From NCBI RefSeq assembly GCF_051020975.1, contig NC_135045.1, positions 6,450,501 to 6,514,500 of the forward strand: a stretch of 64,000 nucleotides of DNA, in the 5' to 3' direction. Below are positions 41,155-50,200 of the stretch, one piece after another (the stretch's first letter is position 1; every line of letters starts with the position of its first letter). The DNA comes from Osmia lignaria lignaria. Lineage: Eukaryota > Arthropoda > Insecta > Hymenoptera > Megachilidae. A program made the translations under genes and the position numbers. Below the pieces are notes generated by a model. That model was not told where the DNA came from. It saw nothing but the letters and a program-made list of their open reading frames with translations, and made no database searches.

Positions 41155-41345
41155 GTATTTTTTCTTTTTTTTTTTTTATTTGCCAGAGGGGAAATACAGT
41201 TACGTACGCGCGGGTTAGACCCTTTCGCACTATTCGGCTGTGGTCGCCCGGGCAGTGTGGGACTCGTGCTACTCAAGAGGGTGGCACCCTACCCCCTATA
41301 ATCCCTCTCCCGTGTGGACCGCCGGTACCCTTCCAACTTTTGGGG
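41155..41345 (-). mobile_element. Retroposon-like 3' end with A-rich tail (truncated non-LTR element or SINE)
   Basis: Read on the minus strand, a G+C-rich block runs through the palindrome AGGGTGCCACCCT and GGGTCTAACCCGCGCG. It ends in TTTCCCCTCTGGCAAATA followed by an A-rich tract (the T-run at about 41159-41178 on the plus strand). A sharp G+C-rich island ending in an A tail inside A+T-rich DNA is typical of a 5'-truncated non-LTR retrotransposon or a SINE. No reverse-transcriptase frame is present and no target-site duplication was established, so the class is inference. Confidence 0.5.
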
Positions 41346-44300
41346 TTATCAGAGGAATACCAGCGTAAAGTCATAACGATGCTTCTCACTACAAACCGTA
41401 CCTGCGCAAAATCAAAGTACGTGTGCTGGGATTAAGAACAGAATTAGAATGGAGTATGATTAGAGAAAGATAAAATTGGATCTTTCGTTCATGGAACAGG
41501 GTTCAACGAATCGAATTGATGGTGAACTCACATCCGACAGACGATCTGTCAGCAAAGTTCACTCGAAATATCGAGGCTGAACACGTAACACGATTTACGC
41601 GGGAGTAGTGCATCAACCACGAAATTGAGCTTCTAGAGTTTCAGCCTCTCGACCGACCCCACCCCCCTCCCCCCATACCCTGCTCCTCTTCGCACGCCTA
41701 TAAAGGATTGTGCATACAAGAGAGGGAGCAGAGGGTGGAGTTAGGTGCTTGGCCACTTGCGGAATACCGTCAGGAAGCAGACAGCTACCACTAATCAGAC
41801 TGTTTCCACTTAATTTGCCGGGGTAATTAACCGTCTCATTCGCTTCCGTCGACCCTAAAGCCATTGCTGAACCTAAACCCGGCTACTCTATTATGCACAG
41901 AACCTATTGTGTCCGAGGATGCCTTTGAGGAAGTGCATCACGGAAACGTAGGATTCGCTTGGCAACCACCGCCGTTGTTTCATACTGCTCCGGAAGTCAG
42001 GAAGTTTTCAATCCCTACATTCGATTATACTTCGAAATCTGTCGTGATCCCAAGTTAGGTGACAATTATATTGTTCCATAGGTACTTGGCACGAAGATGC
42101 AATGTGCCTCTTGAGAAATTGACATTAGATTAATTTTGAAGTCATTAACCATTTATCTTAGTTTAAGAATAATAAGAATTCTTGAGGTAATGTGTAAAAT
42201 TAATGATTTCCTCTGTCTGATGTATCAATTAAGCTAAATATAACTAATTCCAATGAATTGAGCTTCTTAGGAAGTCCATGAGATGAGACTGTAAAGTATT
42301 TTGAACTGATGTGCCAGTCAGGTGATAAATATTTAATTTTAATTAAAGAAAGATTAGGAATTATTAAAGAGTTAATGAATACCTTTTTAAGAATGACTTG
42401 AATTTCTATGTTTCAAAATTAGCCATTTGATATATATTAGGTAATTAAATTATGAGATCATTTGTACAGAAATTTATTTAAACAATTCCTAGCTTATTAA
42501 TTATATATTTTACGCTTATTTATTTTTTCCGACTCCAAAGTCGCTCCCAGAATGATATTCAAACTAATCTTCGTTCAAACAAATCCATCTCTCTTGACAT
42601 TTCTTTGAACCGAAGATACCTATCAGCCCCAAAAGTTATCAAAGTGAAAGAAAGATCAAAGTAACGTTACGTAAACATCAAAGCAGCTGTCGAAAGAGAA
42701 ACTTGATCGACCACTTTGACTTGACAATTATCAAACACGAAATTCAGGACGTTCGAGTAACGATCTGGAGCACGTTTGACAAAGTCCATCGTTTTTATCA
42801 GTAGAAACGTTCCACGTAAACCTACGTATGGAGTGCAACATGTCAGAGCATCGGATTCTGGCCTCTTTTGAATCGCATCCATTTTTCAGCAGTACTTTAT
42901 GTAGCGGATCGGTCTTTCGTCTCGGCTCGGTGTCTGCGACAGACACACCATGAAATTTTAACGATGTCTAACTTGTAATTCGTGCATTCTATGGGCAAAG
43001 TGCCACGAGATCAGCGAAGTGAGTTCTCCACGTTCAATATTATCGTTTTATAGCTCGAGACGAACGATTCCAGTGATCGATCTCGCACAGAAGCCAGGTT
43101 GATGACCAACGTATTTTCCTAAAATTTTGCAGCTGGATAGAGGAGCAGTTTTTTCATTTACTGAAATTCATTTCAAAGGGTAAAAAAAACCCTGGAGCAA
43201 TAAAAATACCTATTTCACGTAATTCGTTAACAAGCCAGGCAAATTGTCAATTTTCACATCCATGATATTTTGATTTTCAGTTCACGTATCAATTTACACT
43301 GTTATTGTCGCTTAATTGAAGTGTTGTGATTTTTTTCATCCAGCGATATTTCATCAAAAATAAGAGCACTTAGTCCTTTTTCCCATTTTTATTTTATTCT
43401 AATATTTACAGACAGCGAATGTAATAGTTTTTTCTCCCTTCGGTGATTTAATTTGAAAACGAACATACAACCATCTGGTTGTGTGCCAGTCGAACAATAT
43501 TTTTCGCGACTAGATAGATTTCTCGGGTTTTATTGCATAGCGAAAAATGAAAAACATTCGCGATCGATACCTTCGTAAAATGAAAGCTAACTCGGGTTCC
43601 TCTTTTCAGTTTGCGAGAATTTAAAGGTGAAAAATGATTGTCAGTTTTTGTCGAATTTTTCACGACCAGCAAGTCTTTCACTGTAATCAATTTACAAAAG
43701 ATTATTCTTTTCAGCAGCTTTGATTTTATACAATTATACGATTATCAGCTTTATTTCTACGCTTTCTGGAATGATAATGAAAAATATTTCAAAGGAGCCT
43801 AATGTAATGTGCTTGTCTGTATAATAAAATAAAATTCAATATTTATAAAGGAACGTTCAACGTTTAATCTTGAAATATATTTATACATGCTTTTAGTTCG
43901 GTTAACAAAGTAGCTCTAATACATAATAATTACTGCTTAAGAATACCGAGATTAAAACACATATTTTGCTTTTTTCTTTTTTCTAAAGACTATTAAAATT
44001 AGGAGTTTCGCCAAAGCTAAATTATAATAAACGGAGTATTATAAAATATCTCGTTACCTGAATTAATGCGTGTTCTCGAAGGAGCAAATTTTTAATAAAA
44101 TTCGTTGCGAAAGTATTCCACTAAAAACTTTCGTTCACAACTTCAACTATTTTTAACGAAATAACCAAAAGAGTCACACATAGAATTCATTGTTTAATTG
44201 TTGCTTAATTGCATACGTACAACTGTAATTATAGTACAACTGAAGAGGCGTAAATTTATTTTCGTTTCAACCCTTCGTACATCTCATCAATCCGAGTATG

Positions 44301-45100
44301 TATTTTCTAAAAATCAGCGAACGACTTTCATATTTTCAACTCTAACTTGTATCTCATTGAAAATGATTTCGGAGGTTCATTTGAGTCAGCATCCGAGATT
44401 TCTCTGTCGTGAATGAGAAAAACTATTTGACAAGGAGTAGGGATATCTGGCCGGAGTTTGTCAAGCTCGGGAATACACGGGGTTAGAAAGAGAGTGAACC
44501 ATATACCGAGCAGAGACTAGCAGAGTCGAGCAATTATATCGCACAAAACAGATTCATTTGGCACAACTCGGCAGCTATTGCTTTCACAGACACCGTCGAG
44601 CGAGCGTGGTTGACAGTGGGGCGGTGCGAGGTTGCTTTCTGGCTTCCGGGAGGGTGGTTGTACGCTTCCACCGTAGTCTGGAATATCGCGAGGGTTGGCT
44701 GACAAGGGTGAGCTCGATGCGTAACAAGGCGGTTAAGTATCCATTATCCGTTCTGTCGGGTCGTGACCACGGACAAAAAGCACGCATCTCGGCTAATGGT
44801 TGATTTGGCCTACGTTGTTTCGTTCCTGAACAAAAACCACTCGAATTCAACGGCTACTTTGTTCCGTCTCGCACCAGCATGCTGCCTTTTGTATTTTCAT
44901 GATTCAATTCTTCGTTGGTTCTTGTCGTTTTCGTCGGTTATAAAACCGCTCAGTGGTATCCGATGGATATCCTGTGATATTTATTTCTACATCTTCAGAT
45001 GTGGAGATTCTGTAGTATTAGTAAGTAAGTGCGATTCTTAGGTATTAGAAATCATATAAGTTCTGAAACAATCTCCTAAAGTTCCTTGAAATTATAAGAC
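41346..45100. other. Non-coding DNA with a C-run cluster and TATA-like box; no supported gene
   Basis: The stretch contains four C-runs at 41657-41680 (a G-quadruplex pattern on the minus strand), followed by TATAAA at 41699 (see findings). A short plus-strand frame at 41864-42058 has no domain and no ATG start. The patch at about 44440-44800 is richer in G+C, with overlapping frames on both strands. The rest is A+T-rich. Confidence 0.5.
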
Positions 45101-45244
45101 TTCAAGCCCCGGTTAACTTCAATTACTGATCCTTAGAAACCTAATCCCAGCATCCCACAGTCTAGAGGTTTAAGGTATCGGCTCTTCCGGATCTGGGTAC
45201 ATCTACATAAAGTTTCGTAAGCCACACTTATCTGTAAGTCATAG

Positions 45245-45404
45245 CAATGACTATAGATCCAACAGGACTGGACATGCCTTTGTTTTCGAGGGGTCTTGAA
45301 TTGTGCTTTGAGAACGAGCACAATCTGCTCTAGTGTCTCGAGTTCAGCGTTGCAATATCTCAGTAACAAAGGCATGTTCAGTCTTGTTGAATCTACAGTC
45401 ACTG
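45245..45404. repeat. Inverted repeat, 40-bp arms with 80-bp spacer
   Basis: The left arm (45245-45284) and right arm (45365-45404) are reverse complements at 35 of 40 positions, sharing the block ACATGCCTTTGTT. The mismatches are all transitions. A third copy, in the orientation of the right arm, lies at 47173-47212. The arms could form a stable stem in RNA or a cruciform in DNA. Confidence 0.9.
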
Positions 45405-45429
45405 CGGTTCGTGAAGATGTTACATCTCA

Positions 45430-45805
45430 GGATTGCTGTCTCCAACGCGGACAGAGCGAAAAGGAGCAACAAGGGCAGAGGATTCAACCCTTCCTCAATA
45501 CTTTATATGCCGGCTCCAAAGCCGGTGGGGCCGTTAGGGCGTCGAGAGTGGGGGCTCCAGGCGCCCTTGCATACGGCCCGAGGAGAGACCCAGCACTGGG
45601 TGCGACCCCCAGTGTCGGTCGCAAGGTAAGCATTACATGTAATTACGTGTAATATACATAAGGTTCCCGAGCCCTCCTTTAGCACTCCTTTGGGGTTTTA
45701 GTCAGTAGGAGTTGACACTCCCCCGCTGTCCTCCCCTAGAGGCAGTAGGGGGTCTTATGCAAGATTTCCCCACGTTAAAAAACAAAACAAAAAATACTTA
45801 CAGCC
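45430..45805 (+). mobile_element. Hairpin-rich block with A-rich end, resembling a non-LTR retrotransposon 3' end
   Basis: This G+C-rich block carries a chain of short inverted repeats: CCGGCT facing AGCCGG (about 45511-45526), ACCCAG facing CTGGGT (about 45588-45601), GCGACC facing GGTCGC (about 45602-45622) and GGAG facing CTCC near 45707-45721. It then reads AGTAGGGGGTCTTATGCAAG, TTTCCCC and an A-rich stretch to about 45800. A structured 3' region ending in A-rich sequence fits the 3' end of a truncated LINE; it also resembles hymenopteran R1-type 3' ends, as far as I recall. No intact frame remains. Confidence 0.5.
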
Positions 45806-45956
45806 ACTGAAGGGGAACGTCACGGCTGATTGGACACCGCATTCAACAATTCGACCTAGAGTGAGGTGAAACTTAGTTATTTTCTCAGTGTATTTCGTTT
45901 ATTTTAGTTACTTTCTTAGCTTGTTAAATAAACTCTTAAACAGCATGGAATTCATA

Positions 45957-46190
45957 ATTTTATCCTTCTTGTGGGCCTCGGCTTAGCATCCCTTTGATTT
46001 ATTATTTGACCCTTCCTTATAGACCTCGCCTTACCATTTCCAGTTATTTATTATTTTAACCTTCTTTGTAGACTTAGCGAGGAACTCTCTCCCTATACTA
46101 TTCTACCCCACTTTGTAAGCCAAGGCCCACCTTTCCCACTTGTTTTTTTAATGCCTTTTTGTGGGCATCACAAAATTCACCCCTTGCATT
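45957..46190 (+). repeat. Left arm of the palindromic island: ~48-bp degenerate monomers, about five copies
   Basis: Copies begin near 45957, 46004, 46053, 46100 and 46147. Each reads roughly ATTTTAACCTTCTTTRTAGRCC, then a CGGCCCACC or CTTACC-type segment, then TTTCCCA and a TTATTTATT spacer. The same monomer occurs reverse-complemented at 46798-46880 on the other side of the CTCF-like array, so this is one arm of a large imperfect palindrome. Confidence 0.7.
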
Positions 46191-46272
46191 CCTTATATTC
46201 TTCTCATCCCTTTCACCACTTGCATCCTTTGCATCCATTGTATCCCTTACATTCCTTGTATCCTTGTAAGCT
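46191..46272 (+). repeat. Short-word repeat TTGCATCC / TTGTATCC, left copy
   Basis: Variants of TTGCATCC, TTGTATCC and TTACATTCC recur about seven times. The reverse-complement words (GGATGCAA, GGATGCAT) appear at 46704-46765, right of the central array, so this block is also part of the palindromic layout. Confidence 0.7.
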
Positions 46273-46329
46273 CTGTTTAAGCACCAATCGCGAGATGGTC
46301 CATTTTGCAAAGTTTAGTTCCTTTTTTCG

Positions 46330-46343
46330 CCACCAGAGGGCGC
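46330..46343 (+). promoter_or_regulatory. CTCF-like motif 1 (best match)
   Basis: CCACCAGAGGGCGC, followed by TGG, matches the known CTCF core (CCASYAGRKGGCRS) at every position. The AGAGGGCGC end also fits the insect CTCF core. Binding is inferred from the motif only. Confidence 0.6.
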
Positions 46344-46422
46344 TGGTTCGACATCGAAAATTTAGTTCGCATTTTTGCCGCGAGAGGGCCAAAAATGGTG
46401 CAACGTTTAGTTCCTTTTTTCG

Positions 46423-46436
46423 CCACCAGAGGGCGA
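46423..46436 (+). promoter_or_regulatory. CTCF-like motif 3
   Basis: CCACCAGAGGGCGA sits exactly one 93-bp period after the first motif and differs from it only in the last base. Same strand and same context. Binding is inferred. Confidence 0.5.
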
Positions 46437-46515
46437 TGATTCGACATCGAAAATTTAGTTCGCATTTTTGCCGCGAGAGGGCCAAAAATGGTGCAACGTT
46501 TAGTTCCTTTTTTCG

Positions 46516-46529
46516 CCACCAGAGGGCGC
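46516..46529 (+). promoter_or_regulatory. CTCF-like motif 5
   Basis: CCACCAGAGGGCGC is identical to the first motif and lies two 93-bp periods after it. The flanks are also conserved. Binding is inferred. Confidence 0.6.
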
Positions 46530-46563
46530 TGACTCGACGTCGAAAATTTAGTTCGCAATTTTG

Positions 46564-46577
46564 CCGCTAGATGGCGT
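46564..46577 (+). promoter_or_regulatory. CTCF-like motif 6
   Basis: CCGCTAGATGGCGT matches the insect CTCF core (AGRTGGCG-type) although its half-unit has diverged from the GAGAGGGCC form found in motifs 2 (46378-46391) and 4 (46471-46484). Retention of a motif-like core in a diverged half-unit is suggestive, not proof, of constraint. Confidence 0.5.
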
Positions 46578-46703
46578 AATTTTCATGTGCTATTTAATTC
46601 AAATTTTCAGTAATAGAGGGCGCAAATATCTCTTTCATTTTTCTGGAAGTAGAAGTAGCGTTATTTAAATATAATTATGTATAGAATTAAGAAAGGGTTT
46701 TTA

Positions 46704-46880
46704 GGGATACGATGGATGCAAGGGATGCATGGGATTTAAGAGTTACAAAGGATATAAGTGATGCTGAAATGTATAGTGGTGGTCACCTCGAGGCCCGTTG
46801 GAAGAGATAAAATAATAAGTAATTGGGAAATGTGGGCCTGGGCCTATAAAGAGGGATAAAATAATAAATAATTTATATTC
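46704..46880 (-). repeat. Right arm of the palindromic island
   Basis: On the minus strand this holds the TTGCATCC-type words (46704-46765), then two ~48-bp monomers of the left-arm type, with TTATTATTTTATCCCTCTTT, TATAGGCCCAGGCCCACATT and TTATTATTTTATCTCTTCC. Order and sequence mirror the left arm at 45957-46272, so the two arms face each other across the 93-bp array. Confidence 0.65.
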
Positions 46881-46889
46881 TTATAACTT

Positions 46890-46957
46890 AAATAAATAAC
46901 TACGAAAGAAAATTGGATAAATTAAATAAATAACTTCGAAAGGGAATTGGATAAATT
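46890..46957. repeat. 34-bp tandem duplication, two copies
   Basis: AAATAAATAAC followed by TWCGAAAGRRAATTGGATAA occurs at 46890 and again at 46924, with three differences between copies. It lies at the outer side of the right palindromic arm. Confidence 0.85.
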
Positions 46958-47172
46958 ACATAATAACTCACTTGCCTTCTTTTAAAATGATTTATTTACC
47001 AAGAAACATGAAGTGAATACAAGTTTGTCAAATAATTATTTTAATAAAAAAAAATAAAATCAAAGGGAGTCAAAATTGTGTCTTCTCAATTATAAGTGCG
47101 AGGTTTGGTTAAAGATGAACTGATAAGCCATTCTGTGTGTGTTTGGGACCCTAAAAATCATGACCTCTCGAG

Positions 47173-47212
47173 AACAAAGGCATGTCCATCCTTTTTGTAT
47201 CTGCAGTCACTG
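47173..47212. repeat. Third copy of the 40-bp repeat that frames the island
   Basis: Its reverse complement matches the left arm at 45245-45284 at about 32 of 40 positions, including GGACATGCCTTTGTT. Similarity continues outward, CTCGAGAGGTC here against TTCGAGGGGTC there on the complementary strand. It therefore forms an outer inverted pair with 45245-45284 around the composite island. Confidence 0.8.
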
Positions 47213-50200
47213 GGCATATTAAAGAAACTTCGGACCACCGTAGTGCAGAGTTTGGTAGATCCAAGATCCTGTAGTTCCACGAGTACATAAACCTTTATTC
47301 CTGTATGTTGAAATTATCGGCACCTCCGTTCTCGGCGAAGGAAAACCGTGGCAGAGTATTTTTCAGCGCATCGGGGTAGTTTCACAGGCGATATGTAGTA
47401 TTAGACTGAACGAGTTGCAATTGGAATGCTACACAGACCCGATGGACCTTCGAGAATACCAAGGCGATGGAAAACAATGATTTAAACCGATGGATAAGGG
47501 GGTGAGAGAGTGTTGGAAAAGAAGAAACAAAGGCTTTCGGGGTTACGCATCGTTGCAGGGAAGTCACGTACTTTATAAAACGTAGAAAGCCAGCCAACCA
47601 GATGCTGGCGGTAACGTGGAACCTCGAGGACGAAGGAAACGACCAAGAAAAGAATAAAAACGATCGTATTTGCTGGAGTAAAGAAGAAAGCAGAGCTACC
47701 GGAACATATGGTCTCCGTTGCAATATGGTGGGAAGAGGTGCTTTTACTCGATAAACGCCACGAAAATGAGCTTTTTTCAGCTACGTCCACCCACGCCTGT
47801 CCAGTCTTCAATCTGTTCTATTTCTTTTGTCTCTGTTCGTAGAAACCACTGATTTTTCGATCCTGTCTACCACCATTCCGGTAACAAACGACGCCTTCAA
47901 CGAGATCCTTACACATTTTCTGTTTTGCTCTCGTCTGGGACACCTTTTACCTCCTTTCTCTTTTTTCTTTGTCGGTGGGAATTATTTCTCTGCTGGTTAA
48001 ACGAATCGCCTTTGAACTATGTTTTCAACACACAAAGAAATGTATTATATTTAGTATAGAATATAATAGAGTTCGCTGTGTTAAAAAAATATTTTATAAA
48101 ATTACCCTTAATAAGCAGCGAGAAGATTATGCACTTCATCGCAGTGAATCTAAAATAAAAATAACATTCATGGAGTCTTTTCTCCGTTGTTCCTCTAGTT
48201 CCGCAGGTATGTTTTCCTTCGAACATCATAGTCCAGGGTCGGTATGCTCGCATTTAGTAAATATATTCTGTGCACGATTCCACATAAATTCTCCCGCTTC
48301 CGGCTGCGACTGTACATAAAACCAACCCCCTCATCCCTTTATATACGATGTTATTTTTGTGTATACCGCGGCTGACATGTTACTCTTCTGTTTACGATAG
48401 GAGCACCAACTTTGGGATACAAGGTAAATACGTTCCCTCTATAGAATTTCGCAAACCGCAGACCGTCGTATGCGACCATATTTCTTTCTCTTTTCTCCGC
48501 GTAGAATTTTGAATTATGCAATTCCTTCTGTAATATGGACTCGGGGCTCGTTGTGGTATTGACAGAGGTTACCTCAACGAGGCTCGATGAACATTTTATT
48601 AACCATCATCGTTAAATATTTGCCTGTAAATCCAGGGGAATGGAGGAAACCTCTCTAGTATTCCACTGTATCTTGTGTATTCACCTCGCTGACGTACTTT
48701 CGTTTCTTTGGCCATCAAGTTCCATCAAGAAAGCTCTGAGTTGATTCGCTATTTGATGTTTGATCAGACATTTTTATTTGCCGCGTGTTGATTCAACTAA
48801 TTGCCTCTCCACTTTCACTGAATTTGTTTGAATGACTTCTAGGTTGAACGCGTTTCGTGTACATTTTATCGCATCTTCATAATTCTTCAGACTCGGAGAG
48901 AGATATTTGTAACACTTTGATGGTCGACGGTATTCTGAAAACGATATATATACGAGAAGATAGCAGAGTCAGACATTTATACACTCGTTTCCTTGTTTAT
49001 TGCTTCTGGAACCATATTTGAATACGTTGCACGCATTAGATGTACTTACGTAGCTCCAATGTTCCATTTTCCTCGTTTCTCGACCACGACAACCCCTCGA
49101 GGGTGTTACATAAACCCTGACGGATGTATCAGTAAACGGTGAATTGTCTTTCCGTTGTATTTACTCGGAACAACTCCATCGTTCCTCATACTTTCCCCTG
49201 GCATGGCAGATGGAAGGAATGGGAAGATGGAAACGACGTTTCCCGCAATCTGTGAGCTGACACTCTGATCGGAAACGATGGAAACTAAATCCTTAAAGTC
49301 GAGTCACGAACACGATCGATGATGTTTCTGCTACACTCTTCTGTGATAAATAATGTCAATATTAATTTCTTATTTTTGTCGTGTTTAATTTTTTTAATTG
49401 AAATGAAATGTATCGATTGGAAGGATTGTAAATCGAGTTTCGCGACAAATCCTCCATTTCAGTTCAAAATAAATTAAAAACAAAACTGAATTAAATGATA
49501 TATAATTTAGTTTTTAAGTACCTACCTTTCCTAAATTTCGAATGCTATTGCAATATATATCTTGATGGTTATTTTTCATTTTCTTTTATCGTCGAGCCAA
49601 GAAGAAACGAGATTTTCGGTCGCGTTTCTCTGAAACTGTTACAAAAGGGAAACGACGCGTTTCTATCGAAGAAGACCAATTATTTTCGAGTGGAAAAATC
49701 GCGCTGAAAGCTGCTGAAGAGATTCGACAACGGAATAGAGGATAGCCAGCGAGGTAGAGAAAGTGCGTCTTTTATTGGTCGATTATTTCTGTATGACTGA
49801 ACGAACGATATTCGGAGGAATCGACAGTCTGTACGTGTCTGTTGCATGAGTCGCGATAAAAGCTGGAATTCTTCGAAGCGGGACGAATATTGAAAACAGA
49901 GTGCACAAAGGGGCTTTAGTTCGAATTCAAAGCGTGGCTGGAAGCGTCAATTATCACAAGATCTCTGATTGTTGGAGACTAAAGATTGTGAGCACAGTTT
50001 CGATGTACAGGTGGGTGAAAGGGGGGCATGTTCACGCACCTGTGAAACACAAACGCGAATTTTTACCATTTGACACTTCTTAAAATGAAAAAAGCAGAAT
50101 AAGACAATTCCATAAACCACATTTTTAAATATTCGAAGTTTTAAATTAATCGACAAATTTTTCTATAATTAGAATTATCCCATAAGTTTCTCTAATTACG

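Larger units (their letters stand above)
46285..46623 (+). repeat. 93-bp tandem repeat (two half-units each) carrying CTCF-like motifs
   Basis: The segment CTTTTTTCGCCACCAGAGGG starts at 46321, 46414 and 46507, a strict 93-bp period over about 2.7 copies. Each unit is two related halves, both of the form TTTAGTTC, a T-rich stretch, then a CC...AGAGGGC motif. The halves alternate spacings of 48 and 45 bp. More diverged half-units extend the series at both ends (AGATGGTCC at 46293, AGATGGCGT at 46569, AGAGGGCGC at 46615). Because 93 is a multiple of three the block is open in frames on both strands; this is a repeat artefact, not a gene. Confidence 0.95.

Noticed and set aside
46151..46570. 139-codon open frame with 31-residue repeats, and matching frames on the minus strand
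   Set aside because: The 93-bp repeat period is a multiple of three, so any stop-free unit gives a long repeated frame on both strands. The signal is explained by the DNA repeat.
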